This document shows positions 46,601-55,112 of a stretch of DNA of 64,000 nt, in pieces (within the stretch, counting starts at the first letter, position 1; each line of letters begins with the position of its first letter). Source of the DNA: Caecitellus pseudoparvulus (taxonomy: Eukaryota > Bigyra: Bicosoecida); contig CBFFRQ010000019.1 in the NCBI GenBank assembly GCA_965644315.1, positions 310,001-374,000 of the forward strand. Reading direction: 5' to 3'. Under the pieces are notes generated by a model that saw only the letters and a list, made by a program, of their open reading frames with translations, was not told the origin of the DNA and did not search any database. A program made the translations under genes and the position numbers.

Positions 46601-47476
46601 GAGTCACCGGCGGAGCGCATGGCTGCCGAGGCGGCCAGTGCTCGGGCGCTGGAACGCGCCAGGCAGCGCCGAGCCCTGCGCCGGCGGCGCCACGCTGCAG
46701 CGCTGGAGTCCATGCAGCAGGACTCGGCAGCGGAGGGGGGGGACGAGGGGGGCGGTGTCGCACCCGGGGGAGGGGGGGACCCACCAGCAGCGGGTGCCGG
46801 TGTGCAGGGCACGCAGGTGTCTGCCCTCCTCCGCAAGGCCGCCGTGTCCCTGGGCATGGGGGGAGTCTTGGAGGCGCCCTTGAGTCACTACGACGCGGCG
46901 GCCGCGGGGGTGACTCGAGCCTTTGTGGGGTGGCTGGGTCCCGAGGGCGGCGACTTGGTGGGGGCGTGGGCCCATGAGCAGTGGCTGGGCGTCGCAGCGA
47001 CCCTCTCAACTGTGTGGTTGCTGACGTTGCTGGTCACTGCCACGACCAGTGCGAGCACGGTGTGGAGCCTGCTGATACTGCTGGTCGCGGCGGCAGCGGG
47101 TGTGGCGGGGGGTGGCGCCATCGTGTGGGGCGCGCTAACCCCCCGCCTCGCATCAGCGACGGCAGAGGCAGCCCGCCTACGCGACACGCTGCGTTCCCGG
47201 CGCGGGCGGCGTGACGGCAGGGGCGGCGTGCGCCTGACCTCCTTCGCAAAACGCAACGCGCTGGGCCTGGACACGGGGGGGGGCGACAAGCCAGCCCGCA
47301 TGGTCGCCAGCCCCGCGTCCCCTGACCCCCAGCACGGGCGCAGTGCCAGTGGTGCGAGCGGCGCGGCAAGCGTCGGCTTTGGCGACGCGGCCAGTGTCGC
47401 CGGGCCGCCGCGGGGGGGTATGTTACGGCAGCGCAGGGGGGGGCGGGCCAGCATGGCTGCCAGCTCAGTGCTTTGA
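43613..47476 (+). CDS. Large protein with three calycin (FABP/lipocalin)-like repeats and C-terminal membrane spans
   Basis: Intronless, 1287 residues from the ATG at 43613. Three copies of a module beginning G-x-W, about 15 residues, then LG(V/I)xWLAR are visible: TGTWKPIKGECDD with LGVGWLARKL (near residue 10), SGVWSVDTSISDP with LGIPWLARSV (near 260), and SGTWHIDWGRSQR with VGVDWLARRV (near 655). A G-x-W start after which beta-rich sequence follows is typical of lipocalin/FABP barrels binding hydrophobic ligands; here that is an inference. Acidic, Gly-rich linkers join the modules, and a run of alanines occurs near residue 425. Two hydrophobic segments near the C-terminus (VAATLSTVWLLTLLVTA and LLILLVAAAAGVAGG) suggest membrane anchoring with a basic tail. 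Its stop overlaps the stop of the next gene by 12 bp on the opposite strand. Confidence 0.6.
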   Translation: MASGSAPPVVRNQTGTWKPIKGECDDLEAYFQNLGVGWLARKLVLAVDVQYEVRQTPTLLRQTDVTGWGRHHTDYILDGLWHPVKQVGGAERLTKVSQDDITGALSIEVQLGESGGTSVDTRRLLTRTRLEQRLSLYRDSQCVARARRVWGKVETPEEARACEEAEARARQMLALDAVAAGGVGAFAGGAVSAGKALPAGGGSQWTAAYDIPVDHSLFGVGGGAASGGSPPKRKAPAATPGGAALPPAFGVSLSGVWSVDTSISDPMGPMLTALGIPWLARSVAESLVFTTTLRHKALLPSPPSAHEDPAQGGGEEERKPSSGVLEVPEGLFAGSCSMRDASSLGVNVSHLVLDGVPRRRTGDDGKSIHICATALTPEEVYGTPPWTGGGALPPNLPPPAGEPYPPLERDALPPVSHESSAAAAAAAAAAAKAAGIMSQGVEWPAPPHCDMLRGMLLSWADARQEASPASPAADGDAEEADEAGPDPGEGGGDGVGGDPSTEPASGAGRAGDGPTPPPPIALRTVSVLPEDKGVTVEVRQLLAGGRQLRTTTDYYKAGGELACRMTRISRCKEFNGTPPQLSLEGGASPEVGEGGEGSGSDGEGALEAPVDPPLTPSATGLASSHASSWSVSAGSGGDGAFSGSDSEEVEGTAVNFSGTWHIDWGRSQRLSEFLKSVGVDWLARRVVNSLDVTYTIDHTPVHWMVREESKLGRFAHSMLADGRFHMVPQPNDVIAPVRCMQDRTSGDVIVETLLLSDPSNGPAVHRLVPLAREAAAAEARGDPPPPALLALLAPEGGGGGGSVASGASGPRRMARTLPAGVGPASRTAVRRPSSDFARRYGRGRADSGASTHSAVSASALAGVVGATGGAVLGGGGVPAEEGGGGAPPPGFLETLRQVDEDALSTGPTGDAASPRAPLEEEGEEGGGGHSVASGSTSHTSPAGGGSAAVWDRVSKQSARILDIRHADGRTVQRQVLMYITADGVAKHACTRYLIKVESPAERMAAEAASARALERARQRRALRRRRHAAALESMQQDSAAEGGDEGGGVAPGGGGDPPAAGAGVQGTQVSALLRKAAVSLGMGGVLEAPLSHYDAAAAGVTRAFVGWLGPEGGDLVGAWAHEQWLGVAATLSTVWLLTLLVTATTSASTVWSLLILLVAAAAGVAGGGAIVWGALTPRLASATAEAARLRDTLRSRRGRRDGRGGVRLTSFAKRNALGLDTGGGDKPARMVASPASPDPQHGRSASGASGAASVGFGDAASVAGPPRGGMLRQRRGGRASMAASSVL

Positions 47477-48943
47477 GGGGGGCGCCAGGCTGCGTGCCAG
47501 GAGCAGCATGTGGCGGGCGGCGGAGGACCAGGGGTGGCGCTCTGCGACGCGCCGCGCGCCGCGAGTCACTGCCTGCAACCGGCGCCAGGCGGACTCTGCG
47601 CAGCCTGTGTCCTGGTCGCACAATGCACACGCGAGAGCTGCCCAGGGCGTCGCGTCTGGAGTACCACAAGCATTTCGCCCGGCAGGCCCCGCCCGCGCCC
47701 ATGCCGCGCCTGCGATGGCGGTGATCAGCACTTGGCACAAGCTGTCGGCCACCGGTTCAAATTCCGCGATGGAGCCACAGTCCCCGGCGCCTTGGCGTGG
47801 GCAGGAGGCGGGGAAGAGGCTCGATGGCGCCGGACGCCGGACGAGGGACGCATTGAAGAGCAGGGCACTAGAGTCGTTCAGGAACCCAGTGGCAGGGGGC
47901 GCGCGAGTGGTGACGATGGGCGTGCCTGCAGCAGCTGCCTCCAGCAGCGGCAGCCCGAACCCCTCGCTGCGAAACGCAGCCACATACACGTCTGCGCTTG
48001 CAACCAGTGCTCGCAGTGCCGCAGGGTCCAGCAGGCCGCCGCTGAAATGCACAGTCAAGGCAGACACAGATGCTTGCTTCGCTGCTGCTTGCACACGGGC
48101 CTGCGCCGCAGTGTACAGTTCAGAGGGGGCTTTCAACAGCAGGCGCACGCAAGGGCGGAGGTTGGCGGGAACGCCGCCCAACACGCGTTCGGCAGCTGCC
48201 ATGGCTGCAGCAATGCCTTTATTGTGCGTCATGGCGCCCACTGACAGCAGCGTCAGGCACTCATGTCGTCGCTGTGGCTGCTCAGCGTGTGGGTGCAGGT
48301 GGGGCGTTTGCACTCCGTGCGGTACCACGGCTGCCGGCACGCCTGCTGCGAAGAAAGCGCCCCAGGACCACCAGCTGGGCGTGACGACTGCGCCTGGTGC
48401 AATGGCACTGTGCCATGCGTGCCACGGCTGGAAGGGGGGGGCCTCTGCCTGTGCCACGTCAACCAGCCGCCCTTGCTCCGCTGTGGCGTGCAGGAGGAGA
48501 ACGGTGTGGGGACAGTGCGCAGGGCGGGTCGTGGAGAGGGGGAATGTGGCCCGAAAGAGGATATCAGGACACGCACTGGAGGCGTTCATGAGGTCGTGCT
48601 GCATGCCCAGGAGCTGGCGTGTCGCGGCGCTGCCCATCGCGTGCGTGGAGCGTGGCCAGCTCGGGCGGTACAGGGGTTGACTCTCGCCAACGCTGACGCG
48701 TGTGCCCGGCAGCGCAGCCAACGCCAGGGCCAGGTGTTGCCCAACAAGTGAGTACGAATGGGCCACTCCCAGCCAGGTGTCCACGTGCACCCACAACGGC
48801 GTTCCGCCCGTTTCAGCCAGCGAGCTGCTTGCGTTTCGCACAGCAGGCCCTGTGTGGCTAGACGACGTCTGCAAAGCCGGATCACTTGCAGCAGCCACAG
48901 CAACTGCAAGTAGAAGGAGACCCTTGGAGTACACAACCATCAT
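47465..48943 (-). CDS. GT4-like glycosyltransferase with signal peptide
   Basis: 492 residues from the ATG at 48943 (or the adjacent ATG at 48940). The N-terminus MMVVYSKGLLLLAVAVAAA is a signal peptide or anchor, so the enzyme is predicted in the secretory pathway. The second Rossmann half carries the group-1 signature: LLSVGAMTHNKGIAAAM, then VYVAAFRSEGFGLPLLEAA with GTPIVTT, which corresponds to the E-x7-E sugar-nucleotide site. A large variable tail follows. Donor and acceptor sugars cannot be told. Intronless. The 3' end overlaps the calycin-repeat gene (antisense, stop to stop, 47465-47476). Confidence 0.75.
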   Translation of the reverse strand: MMVVYSKGLLLLAVAVAAASDPALQTSSSHTGPAVRNASSSLAETGGTPLWVHVDTWLGVAHSYSLVGQHLALALAALPGTRVSVGESQPLYRPSWPRSTHAMGSAATRQLLGMQHDLMNASSACPDILFRATFPLSTTRPAHCPHTVLLLHATAEQGRLVDVAQAEAPPFQPWHAWHSAIAPGAVVTPSWWSWGAFFAAGVPAAVVPHGVQTPHLHPHAEQPQRRHECLTLLSVGAMTHNKGIAAAMAAAERVLGGVPANLRPCVRLLLKAPSELYTAAQARVQAAAKQASVSALTVHFSGGLLDPAALRALVASADVYVAAFRSEGFGLPLLEAAAAGTPIVTTRAPPATGFLNDSSALLFNASLVRRPAPSSLFPASCPRQGAGDCGSIAEFEPVADSLCQVLITAIAGAAWARAGPAGRNACGTPDATPWAALACALCDQDTGCAESAWRRLQAVTRGARRVAERHPWSSAARHMLLLARSLAPPSKH

Positions 48944-49522
48944 GGAGCGTGGGGAAGCAGCTGAGGGCCTGACGCCCACCCAGCGTGGCGACGCGTGGCC
49001 TGTAGCCTTCTGCGGTAATTGGTGCTGCTTCAAAAGGCGACCACCGCAGGCGCGAGGCTGTTTGAGTCAGGCATGCGACTTCAGCGACCTTCTGGAGTGA
49101 AGCAACGTGGTGTACGAGACAAGGCAGATGTGGCATGTCTGGGGATGTGGTTTTTTGCCAGTGTGCAGAGGATGCCTCACACCTTCGCGAGCGATACGAA
49201 TAAGGTGTGGCAGTGGCGTAAGTAACCCGCAGTGTGGTCTGTGACACGGTGCCGAGCCTACAGTTGACGCGGCAAGCAGCGCACATGGTACGCCAGCCTG
49301 TCTTGGCCAGGCGAGTATTGCGCAGAGCGCCAGCGCAAGCTGTGCGTTGGCCATGCAGCCACGAGACAGGAGTGGAGCCCACAAGGGCGGCGCATTTCCA
49401 ATCTGCATTGACAAAAACTGAAGCCTGGTGCGCACGTGGCGCCGAGACAGGCGCGCAGCTGAACTGGCAGGATCCTGTGCTTGGCCCGGCCTACTTCCGC
49501 TGCTGCGCCAAGCCCGGGCAAC
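48944..49522. other. Intergenic region upstream of GT4 gene
   Basis: About 580 bp holding the GT4 promoter side and the 3' flank of the bc1 subunit gene. No gene or RNA recognised. Confidence 0.4.
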
Positions 49523-49964
49523 TTAGTGGCGGTGGCTCATGACGTAGTCCTCACGCAGCTTGAAAGTGGTGCCCAACAGCACAGCCCATGCCAAGGCAGG
49601 GGGGCCGACGTACCACAGGTTGTCCTGTGAGCGGCGCACAGCGTGAGCAGTGAAGCTGCCTGCCATCAAGTTCCGCTCACTGCCACGGCACAGCGCCGCA
49701 GCGGCGGACACGCGCCCGGCACTGGACAACCGCTTGCTAGTCTACACTACAACATCCAAACATGCACCTGCCACGTGTGGCAAAACTCACCGCGACCTTG
49801 TGGCGCAGCTTCTCGACGACGTTGCCCATCAGGCCGCCGGCCACGTTCACCTCGAAGGGGGACAGCTGCTGCTGCACGACGCCACGCTGGAAGGAGTACG
49901 TGTTCCAGATCTTCTTGATGAAGGGCTGGGAGCGGCCCACGAGGTCCTTCGCCTTGGAAGCCAT
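49523..49964 (-). CDS. QCR8: Cytochrome bc1 complex subunit 8 (QCR8/UQCRQ)
   Basis: Small subunit of respiratory complex III. Exon 1 49964-49791, exon 2 49624-49523, intron 166 bp with GTGAGT donor and CTCACAG acceptor, phase 0; 91 residues. The spliced protein reads LSPFE near residue 34, then GNVVEKLRHKVA, DNLWYVGPPALAWAVLLG, which aligns with the SPFE/SPY start, the RR helix and the single membrane span of animal and yeast QCR8. This acceptor was chosen because it gives the family spacing; another acceptor 5' of it would insert about 16 residues. The N-terminus MASKAKDLVGRSQPF is longer than in animals. Confidence 0.8.
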
Positions 49965-50276
49965 GCTGCTGTGCTGGTGGAGTGGACGTCACGGAGGAGC
50001 CACGGCACGAAGTGTGCAGGCTGCGAGGAGAGGTGCAGTGAGCAGAAGGGGGGCGTGTCGAGTTTGGTGGTGCTGAGTGGAGGAGTTGAGATGGACGATG
50101 CGCGTGGAAGGGGCGGGGGGGGGGGCGCACGGTGATGGTTCGGGCTGTGGGTGCAAGCAAATTCCGCAGCTCAGCAACCATGCCCATGCTGCGCGCACTT
50201 CAAAATGAATCTCCCGGCCAGAACACATTCAATCCTCCTTACTCTCAACACCAAGGCCCTGTTGCACAGGTCTTCC
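49965..50276. other. Divergent promoter region QCR8 / helical-repeat gene
   Basis: About 310 bp between divergent starts, with a G run at 50,116. No gene recognised. Confidence 0.4.
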
Positions 50277-51929
50277 ATGGCGGCAGCCCTGCTGCAGCGG
50301 TGGGGCCGGGCTACATCTGCGTACGCATGCGGATTTCGTAGCCAGCTGCCGTCATCAGCGGCCCGCTGCTGCTCGACAGCCACTCGCTTCGACACAGCTG
50401 TGAGCCAGGAGAGCTTCCGAGGTGTGCAGGATGAGCTGCTGTCCCTCGTCAAGCGAGGGCGGTGCACTGACGCCATGGTGCACTCCGGCATGGCTGCTTT
50501 GGCTCGTTGGGCTCGGCGCGTGCCAGGTGACGCTGGCTCGGCGCACCAGTCGGCACGGGAGGTGCTGCGCGTGGCGCTGGAGAAGGCGGCCGAGGCGCCC
50601 AGTCGCACGCCCATTGCGTCGCTGGTGCTGCAGCACTACTTGTCCGTCTTTGGGCGGCTGGATCGGGCGGAGGCTCCATGGGCACTGTCGCTGGCCCTGC
50701 ACGTGGGCGTGTGGCCCGCTGTAGACGTCCTGGACACTGCCGTGCAGGTGCTCATGGCAGGAGGCTTCAACGATGATGCTCTGCAGCTCCTGCTGTCGTA
50801 CCAGGAGCTGGGCCATGTGTACTCGGACACGGCGGTGGCTCTGTTGCACGCCGCACTGCACAAGAAAGCGGCGGTCTTGGCGGCACCCGCACACGGCGTG
50901 CCGGCTGCAGAGCAGGGGGAGGCACTGCTGGACGTCTTGCTGGCTTCCTTCCCCCACATCACGCACTCTAGCACTGTGGCATCGGCTGTCCTGCGGGCTA
51001 TGTGCTTTGCTGCACTGCAGGGCAACCCCCCCGCTCGGCAGGCTGCACTGGCCCTCGTATCAGCCCTGGCAGCTCCCGGCAACAAGGGGGCGGCATCCAG
51101 GGTGAGTGTTGGGGTGGTGCTGGAAGCCACCCTGGCGTATTTGCAGCGGCTTGTGCTGCGGCACCACGTGGCTCAACATGCAGATGTGGCTGCATGTGGC
51201 GGGAGCGCTGCGGCGGGGCAGGCACTCACCTCTGCCTGCTGGCAGAGCCCTGCTTCAGAGCAGTACGCAAGCGGGCTGGCGCAAGCAAAGGCCACGCCTG
51301 CAGTGCAAGGTGGGGGTCACCGTGGACCTGGTTCCCCGCCGCCACCCCCCCCCACACCACCCCCTCTCTCGGCGCGATCGGGTGCATCCAGCCTGGCCCT
51401 GAAGCTGGCAAAGTCAACCTCGACAGCGGCCCAGCCAAGCGCCAACACACTGCCCACTGCCTGGTCTCTCCCACATGCATGCCCTGAGCGGGACGTCGTG
51501 GACCTAGCTGATGCCCTGCTGATGGCGGCGTTGGCGCCCGGCAAGCAGCCCGCGTGGAGTGCAGGCCCCCCTCGCCACGTCACACAGGGCGCCCTGCACG
51601 CGTACCTCGGGATCCTAGCTGCAACCGGGCAGCCGTCTCGTAGCAAGGACATCCTGCCCCTCCTGCGTGCTGTGCGGGGGTCGGAGGGTGCTGAGGCCGT
51701 TTCTCCGCCTGCCCTGCGTGCTGCGGAAACTGCACTCAACGCCCTGGCCACACACAGAGCCCTCTCACACCGCAGCACAGCGGCGAGTTGGATGAAAGGC
51801 CTGCTGCACCCGCGCTATGCGGGGTCCTTGTTGCACTTGCTCGCGTACATCGCGCGTGCGGGGCTGCGTGTGGGCCCAGAGCAGGCTGCACAACAACAAG
51901 AAGAAGGAGAAATAAAATCGCTCCGCTAA
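50277..51929 (+). CDS. Mitochondrial helical-repeat-like protein, 3' end replaced by AT-rich DNA
   Basis: Frame of 550 codons from the ATG at 50277 (TCCATGG); it is open upstream to 50151. The N-terminus (MAAALLQRWGRATSAYACGFRS) looks like a mitochondrial presequence. The body is Ala/Leu-rich and alpha-helical, with degenerate ~35-residue segments such as WPAVDVLDTAVQVLMAGGFN, suggesting a PPR- or RAP-like solenoid; no exact family was assigned. The host-like composition stops near 51,890. The last residues (QQQEEGEIKSLR) and the stop TAA at 51927 are encoded across the change to AT-rich DNA, so the natural C-terminus is probably lost. This fits insertion of the element that begins here. Assembly error is an alternative. 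Confidence 0.55.
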   Translation: MAAALLQRWGRATSAYACGFRSQLPSSAARCCSTATRFDTAVSQESFRGVQDELLSLVKRGRCTDAMVHSGMAALARWARRVPGDAGSAHQSAREVLRVALEKAAEAPSRTPIASLVLQHYLSVFGRLDRAEAPWALSLALHVGVWPAVDVLDTAVQVLMAGGFNDDALQLLLSYQELGHVYSDTAVALLHAALHKKAAVLAAPAHGVPAAEQGEALLDVLLASFPHITHSSTVASAVLRAMCFAALQGNPPARQAALALVSALAAPGNKGAASRVSVGVVLEATLAYLQRLVLRHHVAQHADVAACGGSAAAGQALTSACWQSPASEQYASGLAQAKATPAVQGGGHRGPGSPPPPPPTPPPLSARSGASSLALKLAKSTSTAAQPSANTLPTAWSLPHACPERDVVDLADALLMAALAPGKQPAWSAGPPRHVTQGALHAYLGILAATGQPSRSKDILPLLRAVRGSEGAEAVSPPALRAAETALNALATHRALSHRSTAASWMKGLLHPRYAGSLLHLLAYIARAGLRVGPEQAAQQQEEGEIKSLR

Positions 51930-51942
51930 TTTCTCATTCTTC
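51900..51942. repeat. Imperfect inverted repeat at the host/element junction
   Basis: The 14-base arms at 51900-51913 and 51929-51942 are complementary at 13 of 14 positions, with a 15-base loop. They sit exactly where composition changes. They could be part of an element end or coincidental. Confidence 0.4.
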
Positions 51943-52565
51943 CCTTTACTACGTAATTTAATTTCTGCGAAATTATATTTTATGGTATTTCTCATATGGG
52001 AAATTAAAAGGATTTTCGTAAGAAAATATTATAATATAAAGTCCCCAAAAAAAAATAATATTTTTTATAAATAATAAAATAAAAATAGTTTTTCTTTTTT
52101 AGGGATTTATCCCTTATTTAGTCCCTAATAATAAAAATATAAATAATTAAAGTTTTTAGGGTTAAAATTTTAAAATTACCCCAAAAAAAAATAATATCTT
52201 TCAGAAATAATAAAATAAAAAAAGTTTTTTTTTTTAGGGATTTAACCCTTATTTTTACCCTAAAACAGTATAACCTTCTAAAAGCATATAAAACCTTCAT
52301 ACATTCGCTCAATCAATAAATTTTTAAAAAATAAATAAAAATAGTTAGGGATATAAAAAGTGCTAGGGAAAATATATATTTATTCAATCAGTCAATTAAT
52401 TATTTTATTAATCAGTCAATCAATCAATAAAATAGGCTTCATCAAATGAGATATTAAAAGGCATCACCAATAAAATAAATAATAGAGTATATAATAAAAG
52501 CCTCTTCAATTGTTATTTTTTTATTATTTTTATACTTAAACAAAACCACTTAAAGATTTATTTAT
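51930..52565. other. Non-coding left end of the element
   Basis: About 640 bp without genes. It holds two direct repeat units, several AGGG...CCCT inverted words and long A/T runs. It is a candidate for the terminal (inverted) repeat of the element. Confidence 0.5.
52043..52262. repeat. Two direct repeat copies of ~84 bp, period 136 bp
   Basis: Copies at 52043-52125 and 52179-52262. Each starts CCCCAAAAAAAAATAATAT, has AATAATAAAATAAAAA in the middle and ends with AGGGATTTA, a CCCTTATTT box and a CCCTAA end. The first has the near-palindrome AGGGATTTATCCCT. Both lie in the gene-free left end. Confidence 0.8.
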
Positions 52566-52577
52566 ATGGGATATTAT
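52543..52577 (+). promoter_or_regulatory. Upstream motif copy 1 (core ACTTAAAGA)
   Basis: The core ACTTAAAGA is at 52548-52556, preceded by AACC and followed by TTATATGGGATATTAT, 21 bases before the preferred ATG. Same layout as three further copies. Confidence 0.65.
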
Positions 52578-53192
52578 ATGGAGTTTAATGTGTATTTTTA
52601 TTTATTTAATTTTTCTAATAAGTTCGAAGAACCAAATATTAAAGAGATACTTACTGATAAAGCATTTTATAAAACAGAAGTAAGCAAATTATTAAATAAT
52701 CATTACGACGGAAAATATTCAAGTTTTGGTTTTGAATATAGAACATCCAATAATAATTTTAGTTTTCGAAATTTTTGTAGTTCCTATAAATTTAAATTAA
52801 AAGTTAATACTTATGATAAATTAAAAAAAATTGTAAGTAATATTAAAAGCCAAGAGAAAGTTATATTTAGAAAGAAAAATTATTGCTTTTCTATTGATTT
52901 TATAGCTAGTTACGATAATGAAATAAAAGATTTAATTAATTTTGGTTTTAATAGCAAATTACGAGACGAGGAAAAATATATTAGTGGTTTAAATTATGAT
53001 ATAATTCATAATAAATTAAAGAATGTAATTCAAAATGAATATATATATATTAAAAATAATAAGAAAAGGTTTATACATTGTAATTATAATTATCATAATC
53101 ATCAAATGATAAAAAAATATTGCGAATTAAATAATATGATATATAATAAGGATAATTATCGATATACAATATTTGAGTTTGATATGGAATAA
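52578..53192 (+). CDS. Hypothetical protein, first gene of the element
   Basis: 204 residues from the ATG at 52578 (MEFNVYFYLF). An in-frame ATG at 52566 lies inside the TATATGRKATATTAT block shared with the other upstream motifs, so the later ATG is preferred. Rich in Asn, Lys, Phe and Tyr, mixed alpha/beta, with several short aromatic strands (RKKNYCFSIDFIASY) and a His/Tyr-rich segment near the C-terminus (NYNYHNHQMIKKY). No domain recognised. It is the first of four genes in the same direction, each with its own ACTTAAAGA-type upstream motif, so it likely belongs with the replication module. Confidence 0.6.
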   Translation: MEFNVYFYLFNFSNKFEEPNIKEILTDKAFYKTEVSKLLNNHYDGKYSSFGFEYRTSNNNFSFRNFCSSYKFKLKVNTYDKLKKIVSNIKSQEKVIFRKKNYCFSIDFIASYDNEIKDLINFGFNSKLRDEEKYISGLNYDIIHNKLKNVIQNEYIYIKNNKKRFIHCNYNYHNHQMIKKYCELNNMIYNKDNYRYTIFEFDME

Positions 53193-53302
53193 ATAAATTA
53201 ATAATGATTAAATTATTTATAAATATTCTCATAATTTACTTTACTTTATGCTATAAATTAAATAATAATAAGGTATAAAAAGTATAAATATTTTACTTAA
53301 AT

Positions 53303-53346
53303 AAAATCACTTAAAGATTTAATTATATGATATGTTATAATATAGT
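53303..53346 (+). promoter_or_regulatory. Upstream motif copy 2 (core ACTTAAAGA)
   Basis: Core at 53309-53317, preceded by AATC and followed by TTTAATTATATGATATGTTA; 29 bases to the helicase ATG. Confidence 0.7.
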
Positions 53347-55068
53347 ATGGAAATTTTTAATTTTGAAGAATTTAAAAAGTATATTGCAAATGACGAGGCT
53401 AAATGGAAAGCTCAAAACTTAGATAATAAAAAGTTTAATGAAATTAAGAAAATAAAACATTTTGAAGCGTGTGAATATTTAGAATCAAAAGAATATATTA
53501 AAAGAACTATATATTTAATTAATGATGATTATATAACAGGTGGTCAAATTGTTTCAAAATCATCATTTGACCCAAAAATTAGGAGATTTCCCAAGGTTAT
53601 TAAAGATTGGTTTAATTATGAATATTCTAATTTTAAAACACCAGTAATTAAAACGGATAAAGAGGAATTATTACCAAATGAATTTAATTTATTACCTGAA
53701 GGATTACATAAATATAAACCATTCAAAGATTTTGATAAAGAAGCAAAAAAATATGCATTATATTTTCTAAATGAATATATACGCCCTGTATTGTGTAATA
53801 ATAACGAAGAGTATTATAAATATATCATAAATTGGCTTTCATATATGATTCAAGGAAATAAAAATGATTCTATGTTGGTTTTAAAAGGTATTGAAGGATG
53901 TGGAAAATCAACATTTACGAAAATGATATGTGATAATATTCTGGGGCGTCAAAGAACGCAGAAAGCATCATCAAAGCCTTTGACTGGTGGATTTAATAGC
54001 GAATTAATGGGCAAACAGTTTGTATATTTTGAAGAATTACGAGCAGGAAGTAAAACCGAGCAAGAAATGGCGTCAAGTGCTTTAAAAGATATGATTACGG
54101 ACGAATATATGAATTATGAAGCCAAATATAAAACATCCTTAAATAATATTAAAAATGTTTCAAATTTTGTAAGCTTATCTAATAATTACTACGCAATTAA
54201 AGATAACCAAGGAAGGCGATATTTTATATTAGATATTAATACATCTCATTATAATAATAAAGAATTATGGGATAATATATATAAAAAATGTTTAAATAAA
54301 GAAGTTGGACACGCTCTATTTTGTTATTTTATGGAAGTAGATGTAAAAAATTTTAGATCACAAAAAATGCCACTAACCGAAAATAAAATATCAAGTTTTA
54401 TAAAATCCTACACGCCTGAAATTGTATTTATTAGAGAAAAATATTTATTTACAAAAATCCCAATGAATATTAAAACAAATGATTTATATAATGAGTTTTT
54501 AGACTATACAGAAGTAAATAAACCATCAAAAAAATCATATTTCTATGACAAATTAAAGCATTATGGTTTGCAATTCAGAAAATCAAATGGATTTAATAAA
54601 TATATTTATAGTCCTGTAGAATTACAAGAATTAGCCGATAAATTTAAATGGAGTTTTATTGATGAAGCTGAAAAACACGAAAAGGAAGAAGGAATAAAAG
54701 AAGATGAAGAATATACAAGAGAACAAGAATTAATAAATAATCAATCAAAAAGAATAAAAGAACAAGCCGAAGAAATAAAACGATTAAAAAAGGAATTAGA
54801 AAAATTAAAAATTAAAGAACTTCCAGAATATGAACCAAAAATAAAAGAGCCAAAAGAAAAGCAAGAAAAAAATAAAAAAATTGAAGAAGTAATTAATAAA
54901 GTTCAAGAAGAAGAAGAAGAAGAAGACGAAAAATTAAGCGATTACGCAAAAAATATAATAAATGATGTAGCTAATAATATAAACGAAGAAAAAGAAAATT
55001 TAACAAAACCAAAAATAAACAATAAAGTAAATGACCCATTCAAACATATTGAAGGGCTTTTTAATTAA
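53347..55068 (+). CDS. Superfamily 3 helicase (D5/DUF5906-like), replicative
   Basis: 573 residues. The AAA+-like SF3 core has Walker A GIEGCGKST (residues 181-189), Walker B FVYFEEL (225-231) and motif C NFVSLSNN (ending near residue 280, sensor Asn), plus the arginine-containing NQGRRYF. Upstream, EEYYKYIINWLSYMIQ is the helical lead-in typical of D5-type helicases of phages, giant viruses and polinton-like viruses. The first ~110 residues show no archaeo-eukaryotic primase catalytic motifs, so a fused primase seems absent. The C-terminal ~130 residues are a charged coiled coil (KRIKEQAEEIKRLKKELEKL). It should unwind DNA during element replication together with the polymerase-like gene two positions downstream. 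Confidence 0.88.
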   Translation: MEIFNFEEFKKYIANDEAKWKAQNLDNKKFNEIKKIKHFEACEYLESKEYIKRTIYLINDDYITGGQIVSKSSFDPKIRRFPKVIKDWFNYEYSNFKTPVIKTDKEELLPNEFNLLPEGLHKYKPFKDFDKEAKKYALYFLNEYIRPVLCNNNEEYYKYIINWLSYMIQGNKNDSMLVLKGIEGCGKSTFTKMICDNILGRQRTQKASSKPLTGGFNSELMGKQFVYFEELRAGSKTEQEMASSALKDMITDEYMNYEAKYKTSLNNIKNVSNFVSLSNNYYAIKDNQGRRYFILDINTSHYNNKELWDNIYKKCLNKEVGHALFCYFMEVDVKNFRSQKMPLTENKISSFIKSYTPEIVFIREKYLFTKIPMNIKTNDLYNEFLDYTEVNKPSKKSYFYDKLKHYGLQFRKSNGFNKYIYSPVELQELADKFKWSFIDEAEKHEKEEGIKEDEEYTREQELINNQSKRIKEQAEEIKRLKKELEKLKIKELPEYEPKIKEPKEKQEKNKKIEEVINKVQEEEEEEDEKLSDYAKNIINDVANNINEEKENLTKPKINNKVNDPFKHIEGLFN

Positions 55069-55112
55069 TAATATAATTTACTTTAATTTTTTAATTAATA
55101 AAATTATAAATT

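Noticed and set aside
47753-47775. GGTTCAAATTCC as a tRNA T-loop
   Set aside because: It lies inside the coding part of the GT4 gene and no cloverleaf arms were found around it.
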